Assembly: GCA_018223375.1 (NCBI GenBank)
Contig: JAGTTS010000001.1
Span: 186,001-250,000 of the forward strand
Reading direction: 5' to 3'
Length of the DNA: 64,000 nucleotides
Source: Clostridiaceae bacterium Marseille-Q3526
GTDB taxonomy: Bacteria > Bacillota > Clostridia > Lachnospirales > Lachnospiraceae
Part shown: positions 34,209 to 42,100 of the stretch, one piece after another
Layout of the letters: every line of letters begins with the position of its first letter
How positions within the stretch are numbered: position 1 is the stretch's first letter
Notes under the pieces: model-generated
What the model saw: the letters and a program-made list of their open reading frames with translations, nothing else
Databases searched by the model: none
Told to the model about the DNA's origin: nothing
Program-made: the position numbers and the translations under genes

Positions 34209-35897
34209 TTAAAGCACACAATCCGTTTCTTCTATCAACTTGTCATACCATGTAGTATGTCTGGTTCCAAGCATTGGCTTTTCTCGAACCAGGTTTATCA
34301 CTGGACATCCACTTTCATCTGACAATATAAATCGAGTATCCATTGTCATATCTGCAAAGCCGCTCTCGTTGAGCACCACCTCATTCCGCGGTACTGGGAA
34401 CATATCTGGACCAAATATGCCGCTCACTCCTTTTTGAGCAGCAAAGACTGCATATGTATTATTTTCATTAGCCCTTACCCTAGCAAGATGATAATGTTCC
34501 ACCTCCTGTTGAACCTCTGGAATACCAGGAGGGCACGACGGATTTTCCACCGCTGGAACAGCTAAAATATCACATCCGCCATTGGCCAGCAATCGAGGCA
34601 CTTCCGTAATAAAAATTTCGTCGCCTAACAGTACACCGATTCTGCCATAAGGGCGATCAAGGACCAGTCCGGCACAGTCTCCTGCTCCCGCCCACTGTGC
34701 TTCTCTCTCAGTCAGATGACTCTTCCGATAGTAATGACAAGAACCATCTTCGCACAAGCATGCTGCTGCATTCCATAACTTCCCGTTTTCTTCTAATACA
34801 AAGCCCAGAATCACATCCACATGATTCTCCATGACTAGAGAAGATAGCTCTTTCCACACAAGATCATCCTGTCGAATGGCCATGCACTGTGCTTGCTGCA
34901 AGTCATCAGGCACACCTCCAAGCACCAGTTCAGGCAGAACCAGCAAGCGTTCTCCTTGCTTCCCCGCTTGACTGATAGCCTGCTTTACAGCCATAAAACC
35001 TTCTTCCCGATTCTCCGGTTTCATGCTGCATACCGCTGTTGAAAATTGCTTTCCCTCAAACAATGGCTCCGTAGCATATGCTTGGTAATACTGGCTCTGA
35101 CACCATGGATAACGCTGTAACTGAAGTTCACGGTAAAGTTTCGGGCGACGTAAAGGAATATCGCTTCGATCCGGCTTCATCTCTAAATCAATCTCAGCCA
35201 TAGCAATTCCGTCCCCATAAGGATGACACGCCACTACTCTGCCCTCTGGATCAATAATCCCGCTTCCGCCGCAAAAATCAAATCCTTTTTCTTTTCCGTG
35301 TCGATTAGAAGCAATAACATACATACCGTTTTCCTTAGCACGTGTCAGCCAGATAGCTGAAGGAATCGATGGCTCGTTCCAGTTCATAGGCGAACACAAA
35401 ACCTGTGCTCCCATAAGCCGGCTTAACCTAGGTCCTTCCGGATAACTTAGATCCATACAAATCTGTATGCCTATGTTCCCAATAGGGGTATCGAACACCT
35501 TTACCGGTTCATCTCCCGTTTTAGACCATGTGCTATCAGGAACATAATGGTGCATTTTTCGATGTCGGCCAATCAGCCCATCTGGTCCTATAAGAACCGC
35601 TGAATTGTACAATCTCTCTCCATCCAACTCTGGAAGTCCTGCAACTAAATAGCAATCTAACTCCTTTGCTAAATTCTCCAATAATCCTACTGTTTGCCCA
35701 TTTACTACTGACTCTGCCATCTCGGCCGCCTGTTCCATACTTTCAAAATAGTATCCCGTGGCACACATTTCTGGCAGGACAATGAGCTTCGCCCCCTGAT
35801 CGGTCGCCTGACGCACCAAGTTCGTCAGAGCAGTCAAATTTTTCTCTTTGTCCATAAAACGGCAGTCATATTGAATTGCTGCACCTTTGTACTTCAT
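34209..35897 (-). CDS. Tandem two-domain carbon-nitrogen hydrolase (second domain lacks catalytic Cys)
   Basis: A 562-residue fusion of two nitrilase-superfamily domains. Domain 1 (about 1-265) has the full triad: Glu43 in LPEMCATG, Lys114 in HRKMHH, Cys147 in IQICMD. Domain 2 (about 285-560) keeps Glu323 (LPELVLGG) and Lys392 (YRKSHL) but has Gly425 where Cys is expected (GVLLGDEIF). It is therefore probably inactive and structural or regulatory. ATG at 35897 has AGGAGAG upstream. As first gene of the operon it likely cleaves a C-N bond in the imported compound or an intermediate. Confidence 0.88.
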   Translation of the reverse strand: MKYKGAAIQYDCRFMDKEKNLTALTNLVRQATDQGAKLIVLPEMCATGYYFESMEQAAEMAESVVNGQTVGLLENLAKELDCYLVAGLPELDGERLYNSAVLIGPDGLIGRHRKMHHYVPDSTWSKTGDEPVKVFDTPIGNIGIQICMDLSYPEGPRLSRLMGAQVLCSPMNWNEPSIPSAIWLTRAKENGMYVIASNRHGKEKGFDFCGGSGIIDPEGRVVACHPYGDGIAMAEIDLEMKPDRSDIPLRRPKLYRELQLQRYPWCQSQYYQAYATEPLFEGKQFSTAVCSMKPENREEGFMAVKQAISQAGKQGERLLVLPELVLGGVPDDLQQAQCMAIRQDDLVWKELSSLVMENHVDVILGFVLEENGKLWNAAACLCEDGSCHYYRKSHLTEREAQWAGAGDCAGLVLDRPYGRIGVLLGDEIFITEVPRLLANGGCDILAVPAVENPSCPPGIPEVQQEVEHYHLARVRANENNTYAVFAAQKGVSGIFGPDMFPVPRNEVVLNESGFADMTMDTRFILSDESGCPVINLVREKPMLGTRHTTWYDKLIEETDCVL

Positions 35898-35932
35898 GAT
35901 TCTCACTCTCCTTTCTATCGTTCATCCGCTCT

Positions 35933-35953
35933 ATATTCCTATTATAGGAATAT
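35933..35953. promoter_or_regulatory. Perfect palindrome, likely IclR operator
   Basis: ATATTCCTA-TTA-TAGGAATAT (9-bp arms). It lies downstream of the operon promoter in the 5' leader, where a bound regulator would block transcription. An AGGAAT half-site lies 13 bp away. Confidence 0.65.
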
Positions 35954-35980
35954 TATTGCTTTCACAGGAATCGTATTGTT

Positions 35981-36009
35981 ATATTAGCATTTTATCAGAG
36001 TTTTGTCAA
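35981..36009 (-). promoter_or_regulatory. Promoter of the catabolic operon
   Basis: TTGACA (36004-36009), 17 bp, TAATAT (35981-35986), with TGC directly before the -10 box, all on the minus strand. Confidence 0.8.
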
Positions 36010-36062
36010 TATAATACACTAGATTCTTGAAATTTTGTTTTAATTTTATATTTTTTGACAAT

Positions 36063-36107
36063 AAAAAAGAATCCAGACAGAAGAGCATTTCTTTGTCCAG
36101 ATTCTTT
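36063..36107 (-). terminator. Terminator of the IclR gene
   Basis: AAAGAATC (36066-36073) pairs with GATTCTTT (36100-36107), extended by partial CAGAC/GTC pairing. TTTTTTATT follows on the minus strand. Confidence 0.8.
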
Positions 36108-36139
36108 CCGTTATCATCCACCTTTGTGCATGCAACAAA

Positions 36140-36928
36140 TCAATCATATATTCTACTGTAATAGTTTGAACCCATTTGATTATTGATCTCAACAGCCAGC
36201 TGATGCCCCTGCTGGATACATTGCTCCACAGCGTCTGGTCGTTCCGAATCATCTACTCCTCCCACACTCAGACCAGCTACTAGCTGGTTAGCTGAGTTAT
36301 AGATAGGAAATCCAATGGCAAACAGTCCCTCTGTTAGCCTGTTACGAGTAATATCATATCCACGAGCTCGAGCACCTTTCAAATCTTCCTTCAGCTGAGT
36401 TTTATCCTCATCTGTCAGCTCTAGGCTGCTCAGATAGCTGCTTTGAAATTGGGGCGAAGCAAATGCCAGTAATACTCGATTGCTTGCCCCACGAAACAGC
36501 GGATATACTCCACCCACAAATACTGAACTCAAGCGTCCAGTATTGTCTGAAACCACACGATCCACACACAAACTCTGATTCCCACACGGAATAGTAAGAT
36601 AAGTGCTGATCTTGGTGCGCTCATGGAAATTCCAAAGGAAATCATGAGCAATACGCTTTACATCCTGTCTCTGTACCGTGCAAAAGCCCAGCAGAAGCAC
36701 CTGTTCCCCCAAAGAGTACAATTTCGTATGAGGATCCTGCATCAAAAATCCCTCTGCTGTCAAAGTATGCACTAACCGATAAGCAATTGTTTTTCCCACT
36801 CCTAGCCGGTTAGCAATAACAGGCAGAGATAGTGTATTCTCTTGTCCAAACATTTCTAAAATAGATAGTGCACGGCCAACTGTCTGTAAATAGCTCACAT
36901 CGTCCCTTTTATTCAAATTTTCTTTCAC
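36140..36928 (-). CDS. IclR family transcriptional regulator
   Basis: A 262-residue regulator. The N-terminal winged helix includes LSLPVIANRLGVGKTIAYRLVHTL (about 33-56). The effector domain has the IclR pattern with GARARGYDITRNRLTEGL and IYNSANQLVAGLSVGG. The start is GTG at 36928, with AGGTGG 6 bp upstream; no ATG is available nearby. It lies upstream of the catabolic operon in the same direction, with its own promoter and terminator. The palindrome at 35933 is its probable target. Confidence 0.88.
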   Translation of the reverse strand: MKENLNKRDDVSYLQTVGRALSILEMFGQENTLSLPVIANRLGVGKTIAYRLVHTLTAEGFLMQDPHTKLYSLGEQVLLLGFCTVQRQDVKRIAHDFLWNFHERTKISTYLTIPCGNQSLCVDRVVSDNTGRLSSVFVGGVYPLFRGASNRVLLAFASPQFQSSYLSSLELTDEDKTQLKEDLKGARARGYDITRNRLTEGLFAIGFPIYNSANQLVAGLSVGGVDDSERPDAVEQCIQQGHQLAVEINNQMGSNYYSRIYD

Positions 36929-36960
36929 AGTATACCACCTTTTAGTTATAAATTATTCAA

Positions 36961-36989
36961 AATATACCAATTCCTCTTATTTCTGTCAA
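36961..36989 (-). promoter_or_regulatory. Promoter of the IclR gene
   Basis: TTGACA (36984-36989), 17 bp, TATATT (36961-36966) on the minus strand, 33 bp before the GTG start. Confidence 0.75.
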
Positions 36990-37469
36990 GCAAATAGTGC
37001 TTAAATAGCCTCAAGACTACGCTCCTGTCATCTTGGTTAAAAATGGATGAAGGAACTTCACCTTATTCTCATCGTTCAAATCATTCTGTTGACGAAATTT
37101 ATCAGTGAAGTAATACTAGTTTCACTGATAAATTTCATCTTCTGCTTTTTTCCAGGAAATCTGCGGATAGCAAAACGCATCTCTCCTCCTCGCTGCGATA
37201 CTTAAGCAGAGCAACATTGGTGTTGGACTATGAGTATATATCAAATTCATATTCAATTATTCAAATTAGGTCAAACTATGCCAAACTGCCACAGATAAAA
37301 ACAAGGGGCCGGAGGGACGAAAAGCGCCCTCAAAACATCCCCAAAATCGGCTCTCGCTTAACCACTTGCGGACCACTAAAAATCGGATGAAAACGGCTCT
37401 CGTTTCGCCAGATTTGGTCAAACTATATCAGACCGTTTAGATATAGAAAAATCCAGGAAAACCCTTGAT
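36990..37469. other. Non-coding boundary between catabolic operon and mobile mosaic
   Basis: No gene is visible in these 480 bp. A perfect 16-bp inverted repeat (GAAATTTATCAGTGAA, 37094-37109 with 37121-37136) encloses 11 bp and is followed by CTGCTTTTTT. Two 11-bp direct repeats GGTCAAACTAT (37269-37279 and 37416-37426) and two CGGCTCTCG copies (37349 and 37394) lie further on. It may contain an end of the mobile mosaic. A CCCTTG/CAAGGG hairpin spans the stop of the next gene. Confidence 0.5.
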
Positions 37470-37868
37470 TTACAAGGGTTTTTCAGCCCCTAAAGCGTGA
37501 CATTTCTCCCGTTGTTTCCGCTTGCGCTTTGCGGCGTTGATCCGCTTCATGCGTGCGGCACATTCCAGGCAGTATTTGGCACTGTTGGAACCGGGGGTAA
37601 ACAGCGCCCCACATACGGCGCATTTCTTAGCATTCAGCCGGTGGAACAGCGCCGTTTCCAATTCCTTATCCTGCGGCAATACCGCCGCCCGAAACCACCT
37701 GTACAACAGGGAGTAGGAAATGGACTGGACACAGATACATTCCTCCCCATCGTCCAGAGCGATACAGTTTCCGTCGATGTAGTTGCAGCACTCATGCACC
37801 AGCCTCCGCGCTCTACGGTACTGGTGGTAATCCATGACAGGGATAGGTTCAGTCTTATTGTTCTTCAT
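37470..37868 (-). CDS. Cysteine-rich VLP protein, second copy
   Basis: A 132-residue relative of the protein at 24845-25258. It has the same two Cys-rich blocks: ECCNYIDGNCIALDDGEEC and a C-terminal ribbon CAVCGALF...YCLEC. The region between (SYSLLYRWFRAAVLPQDKELE) is clearly homologous. ATG at 37868 lacks a strong ribosome site. A hairpin overlaps its stop, as in the other copy. It stands alone between the catabolic operon and a toxin-antitoxin pair, marking the start of the mobile mosaic. Confidence 0.72.
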   Translation of the reverse strand: MKNNKTEPIPVMDYHQYRRARRLVHECCNYIDGNCIALDDGEECICVQSISYSLLYRWFRAAVLPQDKELETALFHRLNAKKCAVCGALFTPGSNSAKYCLECAARMKRINAAKRKRKQREKCHALGAEKPL

Positions 37869-37923
37869 AAATGATTTCTTTCATAGTGTAGCTAACCTCC
37901 TCGAATGAATTTATTGTTAAATA

Positions 37924-37965
37924 TTCGTGCAAAGTATTGTTTTCTTCGTGCAAATGACATATACT
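37924..37965 (+). promoter_or_regulatory. Promoter and direct-repeat operator of the toxin-antitoxin pair
   Basis: TTGTTT (37937-37942), 17 bp, TATACT (37960-37965). Two TTCGTGCAAA copies (37924-37933 and 37945-37954) are 21 bp apart, two helical turns, flanking the -35 box, as expected for autorepression. Confidence 0.6.
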
Positions 37966-37994
37966 ATAATTGTCAGCAGAAAGGGGTTGATCGT

Positions 37995-38273
37995 ATGGCT
38001 GGAAATACCACAAACATCAGTATCCGCATGGACGCAGATTTGAAAGCGCAGGCGGACGCACTGTTTACGGAACTTGGCATGAACCTGACTACGGCGTTTA
38101 ACATCTTTGTGCGCCAGTCGCTTCGTGAAGGCGGCATTCCCTTTGAGGTAAGGCTGGAACAGCCGAACAAAGAAACGGTTGCTGCCATGCTGGAAGCGGA
38201 AAGGATTGCAAAAGACCCGTCTGTAAAGGGCTATAATGACCTTGACGAGTTATTTGCTGACCTGAAAAGATGA
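37995..38273 (+). CDS. RelB/DinJ family antitoxin
   Basis: A 92-residue antitoxin with an N-terminal ribbon-helix-helix: NTTNISIRMDADLKAQADALF, then MNLTTAFNIFVRQSLREGGIPFEV, typical of DinJ. The C-terminal tail would wrap the toxin. ATG at 37995 has AAGGGG upstream; an earlier in-frame start is unlikely. It overlaps the toxin gene by 4 bp, so the two are coupled. The pair may stabilise the mobile region. Confidence 0.9.
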   Translation: MAGNTTNISIRMDADLKAQADALFTELGMNLTTAFNIFVRQSLREGGIPFEVRLEQPNKETVAAMLEAERIAKDPSVKGYNDLDELFADLKR

Positions 38274-38560
38274 AAGAAACCAAATATACCGTCAAGTACA
38301 CGACCAGTTTCAAAAAGGACTACAAACGAGCCATCAAGCGTGGCTTGAAGATTGAGCTGCTGGAGCAGGTCGTAGCATTGCTGGCAATGGGCGAACCGCT
38401 GCCGGATAAAAACCGCGACCATGACCTGTCCGGCGATTGGGCAGGCCATCGGGAATGTCATATTCTCCCAGACTGGCTGCTTGTCTACCGCATAGAGGAT
38501 GATGTTCTGGTGCTGACGCTGGCCCGCACCGGCACACACAGCGATTTGTTCGGCAAATAA
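38270..38560 (+). CDS. YafQ family mRNA interferase toxin
   Basis: A 96-residue RelE-superfamily ribonuclease. YafQ features are YTTSFKKDYKRAIKRG at the start, LPDKNRDHDLSGDWAGHRECHILPDWLLVY in the middle, with the catalytic His residues, and the C-terminal LTLARTGTHSDLFGK. It should cut mRNA on the ribosome when free of its antitoxin. The ATGA overlap with the antitoxin gene gives translational coupling. Confidence 0.9.
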   Translation: MKETKYTVKYTTSFKKDYKRAIKRGLKIELLEQVVALLAMGEPLPDKNRDHDLSGDWAGHRECHILPDWLLVYRIEDDVLVLTLARTGTHSDLFGK

Positions 38561-38667
38561 ACAGTCTGCCGCCGTATGGGGAAACCTGTACGGCGGTTTT
38601 TCTGTATGCAAAGGTATGTCGTGAAACGCGACACACTTGACAGGGGTACGCCAAAACGCGGTAGCCT

Positions 38668-40113
38668 TTACCGCTCCGGCCCACGGTCGTGAGACTTGTC
38701 CCTTTCCTGTCGGGACAGCTGCTCGGCGGTTTTGCGGAGCCGTTCCACTGCTTTCAAATCCTCCCTCATGGATTTCATGGCAAGCGTGTCCGTCTGCTTT
38801 CCGGCGGTCAGCTGGTCGATCTCCCGCTGCCATGCCTTCGGGGTGATCCCCTCGCCGCTGTCTTTCAGTTCTTTCAGATACCGGGCTGCTGCGTCATACA
38901 GGATCAGTTCCCGGCTGTGGCGCTGCTCAAACTGTTCCCGCTTTTCCGGCTTTACTTTGGCAAGCTGTTTGTGGATGGGCTTGTACTGGTTGTACTGTTC
39001 CCACATCTCCCCGCGTTCGGTAAGAATGGCGATCCGGCGCTCAGCCTTGACAATCTTTCCGCGAAGGTCATAGTAACGGCTGTTCATATCAGCAATTTTT
39101 TCATGAAGCTGCTGCATAGACTGGATGCCGTTTGCCTGTAAAAAGCTGAATAGTGCAGCGCTTTCCTGCAAAGCCCGGATTTTGCCGGTGCGGGTGCGGG
39201 GAGTGTTCAACTGCTGCTGGGCCTCCCACAAAGCAGTCAAGCTGCTTTGCTGTGTTTGTGGTTTTTCTGCTTCCGCTTTTGACCAGTTGTAAAGCCGGGT
39301 AATGCGGGCCTTGATTTCTTTGAGCAGTTTGTTATCGGCGGCAATCTGGCGGTTGAGATTGCCTTTGTCGGTGGCAATTCCTCGGCGCTCCATGCGGGTA
39401 GCAGCTACGCCCATGTGGACGGTAGGGATTTTATCAATGCCCTGCCGTTTATAGCTGCGGTAGTCGATGCGCTCCGGCCTTCCGGCTGCTTCCAATGCCC
39501 GATTGGTGTAGGCCGCCCACGCTGCCCGCCAAATCTCCACATTTCCTTTATCGTTCCAGTTGGTCGTATCCTCTCTGTGATTTTTCCAGCCGCCTTTCCC
39601 ATCCGGGATACGCTGTCCATTCTCGTCCAGATCGTATGCCTTGCGGCACTTTGCGCCCCACTGTCCATTTTCTTTCAGAGGCCGGAGCGTCAGCATGATA
39701 TGGACATGAGGGTTGCCGGTTCCCTTGTCATGGATAGCAAAGTCAGCACACATTCCTTTGTCTACAAAGTTGTCCTTCACATAGGTGCGCACAAGGGCAA
39801 GCTGCTGTTCACCGGACAGTTCACGGGGCAGAGCTGCCTCGATCTCACGGGCAAGCTGGCTGTCCCTTGCTTTCTCGATTTGCTCCACGCTGTTCCAGAG
39901 GATAGAACGGTCTGCAAATTCCGGCGGGGCGTGGGCAGGAAGCATGATCTCCGCATGGACAATGCCGCCTTTCCGGGTGTAGTCGTGGGTCATTCCGTCC
40001 CATTCATTTGTCAACTTGGTTCCGCTGCGGTAAGCAGCTGCGGCAACGGCAGAACGGCCTGCGCTGCGCTTGATGATACTGACGGGGATATGACAGAAAT
40101 CTATGGGGAACAC
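38668..40113 (-). CDS. MobA/MobL family relaxase (MobQ), copy 1
   Basis: This relaxase nicks oriT and leads the strand during mobilization. It has the family start FCHIPVSIIKRSAGRSAVAA, a likely catalytic Tyr28 in AAAYRSG, and the metal site HDKGTGNPHVHIML (128-141). A long coiled-coil tail fills residues 260-480. No ATG is available: GTG at 40113 overlaps AGGAGG, while an ATA at 40104 lies 8 bp after it. A matching nic site lies about 150 bp upstream. It is a paralogue of 51784-53292. Confidence 0.9.
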   Translation of the reverse strand: MFPIDFCHIPVSIIKRSAGRSAVAAAAYRSGTKLTNEWDGMTHDYTRKGGIVHAEIMLPAHAPPEFADRSILWNSVEQIEKARDSQLAREIEAALPRELSGEQQLALVRTYVKDNFVDKGMCADFAIHDKGTGNPHVHIMLTLRPLKENGQWGAKCRKAYDLDENGQRIPDGKGGWKNHREDTTNWNDKGNVEIWRAAWAAYTNRALEAAGRPERIDYRSYKRQGIDKIPTVHMGVAATRMERRGIATDKGNLNRQIAADNKLLKEIKARITRLYNWSKAEAEKPQTQQSSLTALWEAQQQLNTPRTRTGKIRALQESAALFSFLQANGIQSMQQLHEKIADMNSRYYDLRGKIVKAERRIAILTERGEMWEQYNQYKPIHKQLAKVKPEKREQFEQRHSRELILYDAAARYLKELKDSGEGITPKAWQREIDQLTAGKQTDTLAMKSMREDLKAVERLRKTAEQLSRQERDKSHDRGPER

Positions 40114-40256
40114 CTCCTTTCAGTGAGGGATAACAGGCTCTGTGGAGCCGGACAAACGCAAAGTGGGTGTTTGGCTGCGCAGAGCGCACAAGGGGTTTGG
40201 GGAGCGTAGCTTCCCATCGCGGACGAAGTACGCAACGCCCCCGGCAGGGCGCACAG

Positions 40257-40285
40257 CACCGGCAACGGTGTATAAGTGCGCCCTT
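40257..40285 (+). other. oriT with MobQ-type nic site, copy 1
   Basis: A small hairpin CACCG-GCAA-CGGTG (40257-40270) is followed by TATAAGTGCGCCCTT. TAAGTGCGCCCT is the nic core known from RSF1010/R1162-type (MobQ) origins. It lies between the DUF3847 and relaxase genes. The same 19 bases (GGTGTATAAGTGCGCCCTT) occur at 53502-53520. Confidence 0.82.
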
Positions 40286-40298
40286 GTAAACAAGGGAC

Positions 40299-40589
40299 TT
40301 ATGGTGTGTCCCCGGATTTTGGCAGATTTGCGGTTAATTCCGCAGCCCCCGGAAGATGGGACAGGGCAATCAAAAATGCTTTGACCTCTGCGCCGGAAAG
40401 GTTGGGAGCCATCGGGAAAATCCCCTCCAAAATGGCTCCACGCTCAATCAGACGGCAGGTGCGAACCCTGCGTTCTTCGTTCCGCTGCTTGTTCTCCAAA
40501 ATCTTCTTTCGGTTTTCAAGCTGCCGGATCTCCTTCAGGACTTTCTCTCGTTCTTCTTTTTGGGGGTGTGCTGTAATTTTTTCGTTCAT
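40299..40589 (-). CDS. DUF3847 family protein, copy 1
   Basis: A 96-residue protein with an N-terminal coiled coil (EREKVLKEIRQLENRKKILENK) and the pattern RRVRTCRLIERGAILEGIFP of DUF3847. A helical C-terminus follows. ATG at 40589 has AAGAGGTG upstream; longer in-frame starts overlap the sigma-like gene. It stands directly beside oriT, exactly as its paralogue at 53534-53830 does. It is therefore a likely accessory DNA-binding factor of the relaxosome. The function is inferred from this arrangement. Confidence 0.78.
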   Translation of the reverse strand: MNEKITAHPQKEEREKVLKEIRQLENRKKILENKQRNEERRVRTCRLIERGAILEGIFPMAPNLSGAEVKAFLIALSHLPGAAELTANLPKSGDTP

Positions 40590-40617
40590 GTCATGCACCT
40601 CTTTTCTTTGGAAACGC

Positions 40618-41079
40618 TCATAGATTGACCGTCCATTTCTGACGCGCAAAGTACCGGCGCAGCCTCCGCAGTGCGGCATGGATGGATTTTCCCGCCTGTG
40701 ATGGTGTGATACCCTCCATTGCGTCAATGTCTTTCACTTTCATACCCAATATATAGCGGGCGTGGACACGGCGAGCCTGTATGGGGGACAGGGAAGAAAT
40801 GGCTTCGTACAATCGCCGGATCAGTTCTTCGTATTCGGCTAATTCTTCTTTTTCTATCAGATGATCCTCCGGCGATGGCTGCGCCCAGCCGATAGCAGCA
40901 TTTTCGATTCCGTCGTTACAATCGAGGGAGTAAAACGCCTTATAGCGGAACATCTTGCGCTCTCTGGCGGCCTCGGCTCTCTTATCCAAAAGAAACGCTT
41001 CGACGATCTCATCGGACACCTCCACAAAAATGTCCTCTTTGCAAAATGGATAATATTGTTTGAGATTGATGGTCTGCAT
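40618..41079 (-). CDS. Sigma-70 region-4-like protein (third of three in tandem)
   Basis: A 153-residue protein with an N-terminal FVEVSDEIVEAFLLDKRAEA stretch and a C-terminal sigma-4-type helix-turn-helix (LSPIQARRVHARYILGMKVKDIDAMEGITPSQAGKSI). Such proteins in Firmicute conjugative elements act as regulators or small sigma factors. ATG at 41079 has GAGGG upstream. It follows two relatives in the same direction and precedes the DUF3847 and relaxase genes, suggesting it controls transfer functions. No region 2 is visible. Confidence 0.75.
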   Translation of the reverse strand: MQTINLKQYYPFCKEDIFVEVSDEIVEAFLLDKRAEAARERKMFRYKAFYSLDCNDGIENAAIGWAQPSPEDHLIEKEELAEYEELIRRLYEAISSLSPIQARRVHARYILGMKVKDIDAMEGITPSQAGKSIHAALRRLRRYFARQKWTVNL

Positions 41080-41089
41080 AGGCACGCCC

Positions 41090-41542
41090 TCACTCTGTTC
41101 GAAAAAGGTCATCATAGCAGCGGCGCATATTCCGCAGACCTCGACGGATGGCAACGCTGACCTTGCTGCTGTGGACGCCCTCTCTCCGGGAGATTTCCGG
41201 CTGCTTGATACCAGCAATGTAGTAGGCGTGAACACGGCGGGCCTGTGTCGGAGTGGCATGAGCCAGAGCCACCGACAGAGCTGCAATCAGGTGCAGGCGG
41301 GTGGTCATTTCTTCTCGTTCCAGCAAAATATCTTCCGGCGATCTGCTGTGTTCCAGTGCGTAATTTTCCAGCCAGCTGTATGCGTCCAGAGAGTAGTAGG
41401 CGCGGTGGTAGACTTTCCGGCGCTCATAGTTCTCCATCTCCCGCTGGGCCTGATACATCGCTGCCCATACCTCGTCTGTAACATCCACAAACTCGTCATG
41501 CCGGTAGTGGGGATACATCCACCGCAGATTGATTGTTTTCAT
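41090..41542 (-). CDS. Sigma-70 region-4-like protein (second of three in tandem)
   Basis: A 150-residue paralogue of its downstream neighbour: EFVDVTDEVWAAMYQAQREM at the start, YHRAYYSLDA in the middle, and a C-terminal helix-turn-helix (TPTQARRVHAYYIAGIKQPEISRREGVHSSKVSVAIRRG). ATG at 41542 has AGGAGG 6 bp upstream. The gap to the next gene is 10 bp. The pair share layout and motifs (TQ/IQARRVHA), so they arose by duplication. Confidence 0.75.
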   Translation of the reverse strand: MKTINLRWMYPHYRHDEFVDVTDEVWAAMYQAQREMENYERRKVYHRAYYSLDAYSWLENYALEHSRSPEDILLEREEMTTRLHLIAALSVALAHATPTQARRVHAYYIAGIKQPEISRREGVHSSKVSVAIRRGLRNMRRCYDDLFRTE

Positions 41543-41645
41543 AGGCTTACCTCCTGAAAATCGGAGAGGCGGGCAGCTCGTCCGCTGTCCGCCCCTCGCT
41601 GAGATAAGGGAAATGATCCTTTTCACTTGGTAGCCAGAAAACAGG

Positions 41646-42059
41646 TCATTCGTTAAGCCTGTTTTCAAAGAAATTTATAAATTTTTTTCTGACCGCCTCC
41701 ACACTTTGATACACAGCCACTTTGGAGCAGCTGCACAGCACACTGATCTCTGCAAGGCTCAGTCCGTCAAGCGCATAGAGCAGGAACCGGCGGCGCTGGG
41801 CCTCGGTACAGGTGTCCAGAACAGCCATCAGCTCATGCAGCGTTTCCATGCGGCAAAGATATTCTTCCGGCGTTTCGCCGTAGGCTCCTACACCCTCGGT
41901 GGTAATGATGTACTCGTCAAACTCCCGGCCATCCCAATGCCGCCGCTGTTCATGGAACAGGTTCTCCGTTTTGTGATCGGCCCTGTCAAGAAATTCATAG
42001 ACTTCCAGCGTGACCTCCACAGCCACAGCTTGTCCGTTATAATTGATGGTAACTTCCAT
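41646..42059 (-). CDS. Sigma-70 region-4-like protein (first of three in tandem)
   Basis: A 137-residue protein with the same plan: VEVTLEVYEFLDRADHK near the start, an EYLCRMETLHELMAVLDT middle, and a C-terminal helix-turn-helix (CTEAQRRRFLLYALDGLSLAEISVLCSCSKVAVYQSVEAVR). ATG at 42059 has GGAGG 8 bp upstream. A perfect 11-bp hairpin ends directly against this ribosome site. It would be the lead gene of a three-member regulatory operon. Confidence 0.75.
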   Translation of the reverse strand: MEVTINYNGQAVAVEVTLEVYEFLDRADHKTENLFHEQRRHWDGREFDEYIITTEGVGAYGETPEEYLCRMETLHELMAVLDTCTEAQRRRFLLYALDGLSLAEISVLCSCSKVAVYQSVEAVRKKFINFFENRLNE

Positions 42060-42071
42060 CTGCCTTTCCTC

Positions 42072-42100
42072 CATTCAGATTTTTTTGGTAAATCTGAATG
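42072..42100 (-). promoter_or_regulatory. Hairpin abutting the ribosome site of the first sigma-like gene
   Basis: CATTCAGATTT (42072-42082) and AAATCTGAATG (42090-42100) are perfect complements around 7 bases. In the mRNA the 3' arm runs straight into GAGG of the ribosome site. A similar hairpin with CAGATGG arms lies before the sigma-like remnant at 62292. Confidence 0.65.

Noticed and set aside
37269..37426. GGTCAAACTAT and CGGCTCTCG repeats as CRISPR or replication iterons
   Set aside because: Only two copies of each with unequal spacing, and no Cas or initiator gene beside them.
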